Shown here: positions 1-5,488 of the stretch, piece by piece
How the letters are laid out: the number at the start of each line of letters is the position of its first letter
Numbering within the stretch: the stretch's first letter is position 1
Notes under the pieces: generated by a model
The model's input: the letters and a program-made list of their open reading frames with translations, nothing else
Told to the model about the DNA's origin: nothing
The model's database searches: none
Assembly: GCA_946481195.1 (NCBI GenBank)
Contig: CAMLNG010000272.1
Span: 1 to 5,488 of the forward strand
From: an uncultured Chromatiaceae bacterium
GTDB lineage: Bacteria; Pseudomonadota; Gammaproteobacteria; Enterobacterales; Alteromonadaceae
Direction of reading: 5' to 3'
Length of the DNA stretch: 5,488 bases
Program-made: the position numbers and the translations under genes

Positions 1-2
1 GT

Positions 3-1235
3 AACGAAGATGATCAGCATTATATGATGCTGGTGGCCTTGAGTTCACTGAAGCATGTAAACGACCAGCAGGGTTATGCTGCCGGCGATTTATATGTGCA
101 AAAAGCCGCAGATCTGCTGCTGCACCATGTGCGGGGGCAAGACTCTGCCCAGCTGTTCCGTATCTCCGGTTCTGAATTTGCCGTATTGCTGCGGGCCGGC
201 CAAAGCAGCGCAGACGATTTCCGCCGCGGCTTACAACAAACTTTCGAAATTGCCCGAACCGAGCAGTATCCAAGCGGTTTTGCTGCAGTGGTGATGCGCA
301 AACTGAACCCGGGTGAGGATCTCAGCGCAACCTTAAGCCGGCTCGATAGTGAACAGGCACGGCAACAACTGCACCCGGCAGAGCCCACGCAGGGCCTGAA
401 TGCCGAACTGCCGCTTAGCCGCAGCAGCTGGCAGGATATCCTGCATCAGTTTACGCGCTCCGTGGTGTCAGACACTTCTGCCGGTTTCTCTGATACCAGC
501 CTGCAAGTCTCTCACGAAATGGCGCAGATGTTCAGCCTTGAAGTGCAACCGGTGTATCAGCAGCAAGAGCTGGTTTACATCGAAACATTTGTTCGTTTTT
601 CCAGCCATGGCCAGCAGCTGGCTTCCGCTGATGTGTTTGCGATGGCAGAGCGGCTTGGTGTGTCATTATTGCTTGATAAAGCACTGGTCAGTTATATCCT
701 CAGCCAGCTCCGGGGCCTCAGTGGTCGTTTTGCCATTAACCTGAGTAAAAGCGCTTTGCATGACGAGCAATTTACGTTGTGGCTGGTTAACACTATCAGC
801 ACTAATCAGGCGCAATTGCCGCAACTGGTGTTTGAGGTGAATGAACAAGCAACGCTAGGTGCTATAGGGTCTGCTAAACAGTTTTTTGACCGGGTCAAAG
901 CAGCGGGTGCCGCTGTCACCATTGAACGTTTTGGCGCCAGTTTCAGTTCGTTCCGCTACCTGCAGGGGCTCAATGTCGATTTCATAAAAATCGATGGCAG
1001 CTTTATCCGGGCGCTGGACGAAGCTGATACCCGTTTTTTTGTCGAAACTATGACGCATATCTGTCACGGCATTGGCATTCGGGTGATTGCCGCACAAGTC
1101 GAAACTCAAGCCCAAATCGACCATTGTCAGCGTCTGCGCGTAGACGCTCTGCAAGGACGAGCTTTACATCACCCTATCAGTTTTCAACAATTTAGCGAAA
1201 AAAACGGCTGCAAATTCGCCAGCAGTCCGTTATAG
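3..1235 (+). CDS. Degenerate GGDEF-EAL domain protein, C-terminal part (5' end outside window)
   Basis: The frame is open to the left edge, and the first in-window residues already belong to a GGDEF domain, so the ATG codons at 24 and 27 are internal and the gene starts upstream. The order is GGDEF (about nt 3-330), a linker, then EAL (about nt 520-1190). The GGDEF signature reads SGSEF (nt 165-179), losing the catalytic Asp. In the EAL domain the signature reads ETF (582-590); the Asn of the NLS motif (738-740), the Glu residues of FEVNE (834-845) and the Lys of KID (987-989) remain. The Asp pair of DDFG is Glu-Arg (924-929), and the Glu of AEGVE is Ala (1092-1094). Known biochemistry of these families predicts neither cyclase nor phosphodiesterase activity. 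It could be a c-di-GMP receptor like LapD or a regulator like CsrD/MshH; the missing N-terminus, where HAMP or membrane segments would lie, prevents a choice. No lapG-like neighbour is visible. Confidence 0.88.
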   Translation, partial: NEDDQHYMMLVALSSLKHVNDQQGYAAGDLYVQKAADLLLHHVRGQDSAQLFRISGSEFAVLLRAGQSSADDFRRGLQQTFEIARTEQYPSGFAAVVMRKLNPGEDLSATLSRLDSEQARQQLHPAEPTQGLNAELPLSRSSWQDILHQFTRSVVSDTSAGFSDTSLQVSHEMAQMFSLEVQPVYQQQELVYIETFVRFSSHGQQLASADVFAMAERLGVSLLLDKALVSYILSQLRGLSGRFAINLSKSALHDEQFTLWLVNTISTNQAQLPQLVFEVNEQATLGAIGSAKQFFDRVKAAGAAVTIERFGASFSSFRYLQGLNVDFIKIDGSFIRALDEADTRFFVETMTHICHGIGIRVIAAQVETQAQIDHCQRLRVDALQGRALHHPISFQQFSEKNGCKFASSPL

Positions 1236-1236
1236 T
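1208..1236 (+). promoter_or_regulatory. Possible sigma-70 promoter of the small secreted protein gene
   Basis: A good -10 box TATAGT lies at 1231-1236. It is 17 nt after a poor -35 match, CTGCAA, at 1208-1213. It overlaps the stop codon of the GGDEF-EAL gene and would place the transcription start roughly 30 nt before the ATG at 1276. Only the -10 box is convincing. The gene could instead be transcribed from upstream, since just 40 nt separate the two coding regions. Confidence 0.3.
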
Positions 1237-1275
1237 GCTAGAAGATTTTTGTTCAGTGTTTGTGCGGAGCCGCAT

Positions 1276-1737
1276 ATGAAAGTTGTAAAGATCGCATTAT
1301 TTAGCCTTGCAGCCCAGTTCCTGACCTTTCAGGCTGTGGCACAACAAGCAGATGTTGCAGCGATGTTTGCCAGTGCTCAGGCTGAAGGCAAAACCGTTGG
1401 CGAGTTTGTCGCACAGATGACTGAACTGAAAACCTGTAATCCGCAACTTGCGGAAAAGGTCATCGAGTTCGCGCTGGAACAAGTGGCAAATGACCCGGTA
1501 AAAGCTGAAGAAGTCTTGCGTTCAATCAATACAGCATGTGTTGATCAGGATACGATAACTGCGCTGGCTATCGCCGCGAACCTGGATCCTGCACTGGTCA
1601 GCAATGCGTTAAAAGCGGCAACTGCCGCAGGTGCAGGGACACCAGTAGTGAGCGCAGTTCCGGCTCCGGCGCCAGGTGGTGTTGGTGCAGGTGGTGGTAC
1701 TGGTACCGGTGATCCCTCTTTAGCGTCCGGCTCCTGA
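1276..1737 (+). CDS. Small exported protein of unknown function with Gly-rich tail
   Basis: This encodes 153 residues. The ATG at 1276 is preferred over an in-frame TTG at 1249 because GGAG at 1266-1269 sits 6 nt before it and because it opens directly into a signal peptide: Lys at 2 and 5, a hydrophobic stretch about 6-18, and an AVA site predicting cleavage after residue 22. The mature part is Ala-rich and probably helical to about residue 118. It has two cysteines (54 and 88) that could form a disulfide in the periplasm, and a repeating feel of the kind NDP-V-A-L / LDP-LV-AL with alanines. From about 119 it becomes an Ala/Pro/Gly low-complexity tail, with several GGT codons in a row, ending DPSLASGS. 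I do not recognise the family. It sits between a degenerate c-di-GMP protein and a polysaccharide ligase/polymerase gene and ends 14 nt before a terminator. A surface or polysaccharide-linked role is only a guess from position. Confidence 0.8.
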   Translation: MKVVKIALFSLAAQFLTFQAVAQQADVAAMFASAQAEGKTVGEFVAQMTELKTCNPQLAEKVIEFALEQVANDPVKAEEVLRSINTACVDQDTITALAIAANLDPALVSNALKAATAAGAGTPVVSAVPAPAPGGVGAGGGTGTGDPSLASGS

Positions 1738-1751
1738 TCACTGTTCTAGCG

Positions 1752-1776
1752 AAAAAGCCCCACTGGGGCTTTTTTT
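1752..1776 (+). terminator. Strong rho-independent terminator
   Basis: A perfect 10-bp stem (AAAAAGCCCC paired with GGGGCTTTTT) with a 3-nt loop ACT is followed by a run of seven T (1770-1776). It begins 14 nt after the stop of the small exported protein gene and separates it from the ligase/polymerase gene. The A-tract before the stem gives a weaker mirror version on the minus strand, but no minus-strand gene is nearby to use it. Confidence 0.93.
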
Positions 1777-1832
1777 ATTACTAAAGCTATGGCAAACAAA
1801 AGCTTACGCAGTTATCTTCAAGCCTGCACATT

Positions 1833-1838
1833 TATATT
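1833..1838 (+). promoter_or_regulatory. Possible -10 box upstream of the Wzy_C-family gene
   Basis: TATATT lies 18 nt before the ATG at 1857, in the 80 nt between the terminator and this gene. A promoter is expected here because the preceding terminator is strong. No acceptable -35 box lies 16-18 nt upstream, so this is a weak call resting on one hexamer and on context. The Shine-Dalgarno is also weak (AGAG at 1843-1846). Confidence 0.22.
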
Positions 1839-1856
1839 TCCCAGAGCAACAGCTGT

Positions 1857-3191
1857 ATGCAGGTCAGTATCCTCAGCAGGTTCATTTTTATCTTACTCTG
1901 CGCCATTCTGATATGGGCGCCAATCCCTTTAGGTTCTAACCGCGCCTGGGCCTGGGGCATTTTGCAACTTTTGATTGGAGGTACCTTTGCGCTCCATTTA
2001 CTCCACTGCTGGAATACCTCTACTGCGTTGTTAACCGGGCGAAAATTCTGGCTGCCGCTTACACCTATGCTGTTACTGCTGGTGTGGCTGACGTTACAGA
2101 GCTTACAATTTTTACCCTCCGCCGATGCGTACCAAACTGCCGTGATGGCCAGCAAAACCTTGTTTTTTCTGCTGTGGTGCTTTTTAGTGCTGAATTATTG
2201 TACCAATCACCAACGTCTGCGGTTGCTTGCTATTGCTGTCGTCATTTCCGGTGCCCTGCAGGCATTCTATGGTGTCGTGGTTCAGCTCGCCCATTTTGAC
2301 GCGTCGCCAATCATTGGCATGAGCGAAGGTAACCGGGCCCGTGGCTCTTTTGTTTATCAGAATCATTTTGCCAATTATCTGGCGCTATCCCTGTCGGTCG
2401 CTATCGGCCTGCTGTTATCACAACTGTCCAGTGAACGCACGCAACGCAGCTGGCATCAGCTATTCAGAGACATGTTAAAAACACTGTTAAGTGCAAAGAT
2501 GATGCTGCGCCTTGCGATGATTCTGATGGTGATTGGCTTGGTGATGTCACGCTCACGTATGGGTAATGCCGCGTTTTTTACCGCATTAATCTCGGTCGCT
2601 GTATTGGCCATGTGGTTCTATAAAAGGCCACCGGCACTATTAAAGCCTTTAGTCATCAGCATCTTATTGTTGGATATGGTGCTGGTCAGTTCAATGTTTG
2701 GTTTGGATAAGCTGCAACAGCGATATCAGGACACCGCATTTAGTAGTGAAGCCCGTGATGAAGTTGTGAAGGATGCCCTGCCTCTGCTTGGCGAGTATGG
2801 CTGGACAGGTTCGGGTGGCGGCACTTTTTATACCTTGTTCCCGGCCATGCAGCCGCAGGCTTATAGTGGTTTTTATGACCACGCGCACAATGATTATCTG
2901 CAATTTGCCATTGAACTGGGACTGCCAGTAACCGTCTTGCTGCTGGCTTGGTTAGTTTGGCTGGGATATCTGGCATTGCAGGTTATGCGCAGTCATGAGC
3001 ATAAACTGGAACGGGGCCTCTGCTTTGGTGCTCTGATGGCGTTGTGCCATATGGCATTACACAGCACCGTCGACTTTAGCTTGCAGTCGCCGGCAAATGC
3101 CCTGTTATTTCTGACCCTGCTGATGCTGGTGTTGATTTGTCATGCCCAGCCCGCCAAATTGGTCCGGCGCAGTGGTAACTCAACGCCTTAG
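1857..3191 (+). CDS. O-antigen ligase/polymerase family membrane protein (Wzy_C)
   Basis: This encodes 444 residues, the usual size for the WaaL/Wzy/PglL group of inner-membrane enzymes that move or polymerise lipid-linked glycans on the periplasmic side. About ten or more hydrophobic segments are visible, starting at residues 7-25. Family landmarks are RGSFVYQNHFAN at 162-173 (Arg, Gly, Phe, Asn typical of the Wzy_C domain start), SRSRMG at 231-236, a large hydrophilic periplasmic loop about 275-350 ending in DHAHNDYLQF at 341-350 (the family's His-Asn-Asp-Tyr hallmark), and HSTVDF at 402-407. The ATG at 1857 has only a weak AGAG at 1843-1846. The upstream terminator makes it the first gene of its unit, and the next gene converges. 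Sequence alone does not separate ligase from polymerase or from a protein O-oligosaccharyltransferase, and no glycosyltransferase or flippase gene lies in the window to settle the substrate. Confidence 0.9.
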   Translation: MQVSILSRFIFILLCAILIWAPIPLGSNRAWAWGILQLLIGGTFALHLLHCWNTSTALLTGRKFWLPLTPMLLLLVWLTLQSLQFLPSADAYQTAVMASKTLFFLLWCFLVLNYCTNHQRLRLLAIAVVISGALQAFYGVVVQLAHFDASPIIGMSEGNRARGSFVYQNHFANYLALSLSVAIGLLLSQLSSERTQRSWHQLFRDMLKTLLSAKMMLRLAMILMVIGLVMSRSRMGNAAFFTALISVAVLAMWFYKRPPALLKPLVISILLLDMVLVSSMFGLDKLQQRYQDTAFSSEARDEVVKDALPLLGEYGWTGSGGGTFYTLFPAMQPQAYSGFYDHAHNDYLQFAIELGLPVTVLLLAWLVWLGYLALQVMRSHEHKLERGLCFGALMALCHMALHSTVDFSLQSPANALLFLTLLMLVLICHAQPAKLVRRSGNSTP

Positions 3192-3201
3192 AGCAACATA
3201 G

Positions 3202-3756
3202 CTATTTACGCTGGTTAAAGCCACTGAACCGCTCCGCCAGCTCTGCGGCTGCTTCGCATGCACCTGTGTACTGCCACAACAGCTGAATCAACTCAGCCGT
3301 ACACCAGCCTTGTTGCTTTTGATTCCTTCTGAGCTGGTAAACCGAAGGCTGAGCCGACTTTATCTGCCATTTTGCCAGGTGGTGCAGATACGGGCTTTGG
3401 TTATACATTTTTTGTGCTTGCTGCCAGGTTGCATCCAGCAGAATAAAACCTGCGGGTAAGGCATCAGTCTGTGCTGGATCACCGTCAGCTTTATCTACAT
3501 CAACCACAATCGCATCCGCCGCCGGATAAAGCAGCACATAAGATTGTGTTTGCGAAGCTGCGCTGACTTTGAGGTTTTGCAATAACACCGGATCAGGCTG
3601 GGTACGTTGCCAAAGCGGCGCCCTGACCTGCCATTGAACCCCGTCGGCCTGGGTCTGCCCGGCAGCAATTGCCTGTGCGGTTTGCAGTACTAACCGGCCG
3701 GTATTACTCGGCCGGTCGAATTCAGTGGCATGGGTCAGCAGAACCAGTTCAGGCAC
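3202..3756 (-). CDS. DTW-domain protein, probable tRNA-uridine aminocarboxypropyltransferase (TapT/YfiP-like, short form)
   Basis: This encodes 184 residues. DTW proteins such as E. coli TapT (YfiP) transfer the 3-amino-3-carboxypropyl group of S-adenosylmethionine to tRNA uridine (acp3U47). Family motifs are HATEFDRPSNTGR at 9-21, LLYP at 75-78, the naming motif DATW at 108-111 and LRR...CTAE at 142-155. The N-terminal cysteine cluster of longer members is absent, and the protein starts only eight residues before the first motif. The start is GTG at 3756. No later start is possible without losing the first motif, and an in-frame TAA at 3771-3769 blocks extension. No Shine-Dalgarno is visible, and the gene follows the stop of the preceding gene by 12 nt in the same frame, which suggests translation by coupling or reinitiation. 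It is the last gene of a three-gene operon. The substrate tRNA position is inferred from homologues. Confidence 0.87.
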   Translation of the reverse strand: MPELVLLTHATEFDRPSNTGRLVLQTAQAIAAGQTQADGVQWQVRAPLWQRTQPDPVLLQNLKVSAASQTQSYVLLYPAADAIVVDVDKADGDPAQTDALPAGFILLDATWQQAQKMYNQSPYLHHLAKWQIKSAQPSVYQLRRNQKQQGWCTAELIQLLWQYTGACEAAAELAERFSGFNQRK

Positions 3757-3768
3757 GGCAAATGTGAA

Positions 3769-4440
3769 TTAGCGTTGCAGCAATGGCACCAGATACTCAG
3801 GAGCCTGCTTAAAACTAATCTCTGTCACAGTATTGGCATCAAGCCCTGTCAGGTCGATATGGCATTGTTTGCCTTCACATTGCACACGGTCCAGCAAGAC
3901 GTGCGGTACCTGTTCAATCAAGGCTTCCTGGTTGAAGAGCGCTGTAACGCCGATCATGTCCGGCAGGAAGTACTTGCCTAAGCCAGCCAGATCTTTGAGT
4001 AAACTATCAAACTGCTGCTGAGTTTTATGCAGCTGCGCAAGCGTCAGCGTTTTATCGAGCGGTAAACGGCTACGCAGACGAAAATTCAGATCACATGGCA
4101 CTGCATCTGATTGCTGTTTCAGCTGGATCAGCGCTTTTCGGCTGTTCAGCAGCTCATTGTACGGCAGCAGCAGCTCACCGTTTGCCGCCAAAGTCAGCGG
4201 CTCTGAACTGATATCGGTCGTGATAGCGGCAGAATCAATGATACAACGCTCAGTGCTACCAGCTTTTTGTAACAAAAACGCCAGCGTAATATCGCTATAC
4301 TCCGCCTTTTCACTTTTTTTCATCCGGGCGTAAAAACCGTCGTAATTAAACACGGTGTCAGCCTGTACCGGCGTCATGAACGCCACAATGAACAGGCAAG
4401 CGCCGAAACGTCTCACCAGGCCGTTCGTCAAACTGTGCAT
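3769..4440 (-). CDS. Periplasmic protein of unknown function, DUF2987-like
   Basis: This encodes 223 residues. A signal peptide is visible: Arg 10-11, a hydrophobic stretch 13-22, and a VQA site predicting cleavage after residue 27. The mature protein opens with a FNYDGFYARMKKSEKAEYSD segment (31-50), which resembles the start of DUF2987 proteins of marine gammaproteobacteria; this family call is from memory of the pattern and is moderate. Four cysteines remain after cleavage (66, 116, 188, 193), the last pair in CEGKQC, so two disulfides are plausible. No enzyme motif or membrane anchor is seen. The ATG at 4440 shares its A with the TAA of the glucosaminidase gene (TAATG), a strong sign of translational coupling and of related function in the envelope. 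It ends 12 nt before the DTW gene. Confidence 0.8.
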   Translation of the reverse strand: MHSLTNGLVRRFGACLFIVAFMTPVQADTVFNYDGFYARMKKSEKAEYSDITLAFLLQKAGSTERCIIDSAAITTDISSEPLTLAANGELLLPYNELLNSRKALIQLKQQSDAVPCDLNFRLRSRLPLDKTLTLAQLHKTQQQFDSLLKDLAGLGKYFLPDMIGVTALFNQEALIEQVPHVLLDRVQCEGKQCHIDLTGLDANTVTEISFKQAPEYLVPLLQR

Positions 4441-5312
4441 TAACTTTGTCCAATCATTTTGCGGGTCGCGATAATCATCGCCGTGATCTCTTCGACATAC
4501 TGCTGGCCGCGCTCTGAGTAACGGGCAAGCCCTGCAGCCAGCTTTTCTGCCACTACATGGCCATGTTCACGGCGCGTTTTTGCCCGGATAGCGCGTAGCT
4601 CTTCATAGACGTAAAAAGTATTGAGATTGTAAAAATAAGCATTGACGCTATCACCAACGTGGTCAAACACGGCAACTTCATGATATTTGCCTTGTCCGCG
4701 TTTGGAAGGGACTACACCACAACCAGACTTGAAGCACCACTGACCAAAGAAGTTGTACCCCTCGATGGCAAAACGACTACTTCCCCAGCCAGACTCTTTT
4801 GCCGCTTGTGTTAACACCAGACTCGCCGGGATCACATCAACGCGGGCGAGTAACTCACGCACACCGTCCAGATCGGCATCCATCATGTCGATTTTGAATT
4901 CATCAAACAGGCTATAAATGAAGGCATATTCTTCAACAGTCAGCTGCTGCTGTTTTTGCAGTTTGCCTTCCAATTCTTCAATTTGGCTGCGCAGTTTAAT
5001 GATCCGGGCATTTTCCCGTTCGATAAACGGAGTTAAATAATCAAAAAAGGCTTTTTTCCGGCTGTCAGTATCTTTAATTGCAGAGAAATCAGGCACAGCC
5101 TTCAAAGCCGGCATGGTATCTGGATAAGTCAGGCGGGACAGCAATTTAAGTTGATCTTCGGATTCCAGTGCTGACAATTTGCTTGGCATTTGCCATTCAG
5201 CCAGCTGCTGCGCGTCTGCGCGTGGATCAGCCTGCATAAAGGGATAAACCGCAGCACAGCCTACCAGGATGGTAGCCAGGCCGAGGCCGCTCAGTTTAAG
5301 CAAGTTGTTCAT
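4440..5312 (-). CDS. bax: Bax-like glucosaminidase-domain lipoprotein
   Basis: This encodes 290 residues. The ATG at 5312 is chosen over an in-frame TTG at 5342 because GAGGAA (5319-5324) lies 6 nt before it and because it opens a lipoprotein signal: Lys 6, a hydrophobic core, and lipobox LVGC at 16-19. Ala at +2 argues for the outer membrane. Residues about 98-128 (ERENARII to VEE) are charged with leucine spacing typical of a coiled coil. The glucosaminidase domain (Pfam PF01832) covers about 158-285: AAKESGWGSSRFA at 170-182 holds the presumed catalytic Glu173, then NFFGQWCF at 187-194, the GCGVVP segment from 197, a HEVAVFD segment and YSERGQQYV near the end, all as in E. coli Bax. It should cut glycosidic bonds of peptidoglycan, though activity is not proven for Bax itself. 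It leads the minus-strand operon. The symbol is by homology to E. coli bax; orthology is not established. Confidence 0.9.
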   Translation of the reverse strand: MNNLLKLSGLGLATILVGCAAVYPFMQADPRADAQQLAEWQMPSKLSALESEDQLKLLSRLTYPDTMPALKAVPDFSAIKDTDSRKKAFFDYLTPFIERENARIIKLRSQIEELEGKLQKQQQLTVEEYAFIYSLFDEFKIDMMDADLDGVRELLARVDVIPASLVLTQAAKESGWGSSRFAIEGYNFFGQWCFKSGCGVVPSKRGQGKYHEVAVFDHVGDSVNAYFYNLNTFYVYEELRAIRAKTRREHGHVVAEKLAAGLARYSERGQQYVEEITAMIIATRKMIGQS

Positions 5313-5318
5313 CGGTAG

Positions 5319-5324
5319 TTCCTC
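5319..5324 (-). promoter_or_regulatory. Ribosome binding site deciding the start of the Bax-like gene
   Basis: GAGGAA on the minus strand is 6 nt before the ATG at 5312. It is the best Shine-Dalgarno in the window, and it rules out the longer TTG-start version, which would add ten polar residues ahead of the lipoprotein signal. Confidence 0.8.
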
Positions 5325-5488
5325 GTTATCGGGGCCAGCCAAGTTGTCAGATTGTGGTCAAACTATCGCCGCACAATCACAGAAAAACATCGCAAAACCC
5401 CAGGGTCTGACCGGCTACAAACACCGGTTTCAGGCGCCTGCATCACAAGACGCAGTAACATAACTCTGACGCAAAGGGGGCGTATTCT
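5325..5488. other. Upstream region of the minus-strand operon
   Basis: No gene is supported here. The operon promoter must lie in this stretch or beyond the edge, but I could not find a -35/-10 pair with good spacing on the minus strand; the best -10-like hexamer, GATAGT, near 5361-5366, has no partner. Two small symmetrical elements are present: a perfect 10-bp palindrome CAGGCGCCTG at 5431-5440, and a hairpin of six pairs with loop TTGT on the minus strand at 5439-5454, which shares two bases with the palindrome. Neither has a T run, so they are not terminators. Confidence 0.4.

Noticed and set aside
855..1154. Open frame of 99 codons on the minus strand
   Set aside because: It lies inside the EAL coding region, whose plus-strand frame matches a known domain; no start signal or recognisable product.
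1249..1275. Longer version of the small exported protein from a TTG at 1249
   Set aside because: It would put nine residues ahead of the signal peptide and has no ribosome binding site, whereas the ATG at 1276 has GGAG at the right distance.
1676..1716. Run of GGT-rich sequence considered as a tandem repeat
   Set aside because: The units are irregular and are explained by codons for the Gly-rich protein tail.
1832..2155. Open frame of 107 codons on the minus strand
   Set aside because: It is antisense to the well-supported Wzy_C-family gene, has no domain and an unconvincing composition.
3730..3981. Open frame of 83 codons on the plus strand across the DUF2987-like/DTW junction
   Set aside because: It is the complement of two real minus-strand genes; no ribosome binding site and no protein-like features.
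5313..5342. Longer version of the Bax-like protein from a TTG at 5342
   Set aside because: It adds ten polar residues before a clear lipoprotein signal and would read through the good Shine-Dalgarno of the ATG at 5312.
5269..5463. Small plus-strand open frame of 64 codons over the Bax start and upstream region
   Set aside because: It is a shadow of the Bax N-terminus running into non-coding DNA; low-complexity composition and no start signal.
1..5488. Search for mobile elements, CRISPR arrays, tRNA genes, toxin-antitoxin pairs and defence genes
   Set aside because: No transposase or integrase motifs, spaced direct repeats, cloverleaf sequences or defence-type domains were seen on either strand.

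Overview
The window looks like chromosomal DNA of a free-living gammaproteobacterium, most likely an Alteromonadales or Rheinheimera-type relative. This is an inference from the gene content: a Bax-type glucosaminidase, a short DTW-domain protein and a DUF2987-like periplasmic protein beside a degenerate GGDEF-EAL protein. There is no rRNA or marker gene to confirm it. Base composition looks even and close to 50% GC, and no insertion sequence, phage gene, tRNA or CRISPR array was seen.

Left half, plus strand. (1) The C-terminal part of a protein with GGDEF and EAL domains, whose start lies before the window. Several residues needed for making and for cleaving cyclic di-GMP are replaced, so it is more likely a receptor or regulator than an enzyme. 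(2) A small exported protein of unknown function, with two cysteines in the mature part and an Ala/Pro/Gly-rich tail, followed by a strong intrinsic terminator. (3) A membrane protein of the O-antigen ligase/polymerase (Wzy_C) family. A c-di-GMP-type regulator, a secreted small protein and a polysaccharide ligase or polymerase in a row suggest a cell-surface or exopolysaccharide theme, but the terminator puts the third gene in a separate transcription unit.

Right half, minus strand, converging on the first group with only 10 bp between stop codons. In transcription order: a Bax-like glucosaminidase predicted to be a lipoprotein; a DUF2987-like periplasmic protein whose start overlaps the previous stop (TAATG); and a DTW-domain protein (tRNA acp3U modification family) that begins at a GTG 12 nt after the previous stop. 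The tight packing indicates one operon. The first two products act in the envelope and the third presumably in the cytoplasm.

No clearly new multi-gene system is visible. The points most worth a second look are the degenerate c-di-GMP protein, the unrecognised small secreted protein next to the polysaccharide gene, and the start of the DTW gene, which has no Shine-Dalgarno and lies in the same frame as the gene before it.
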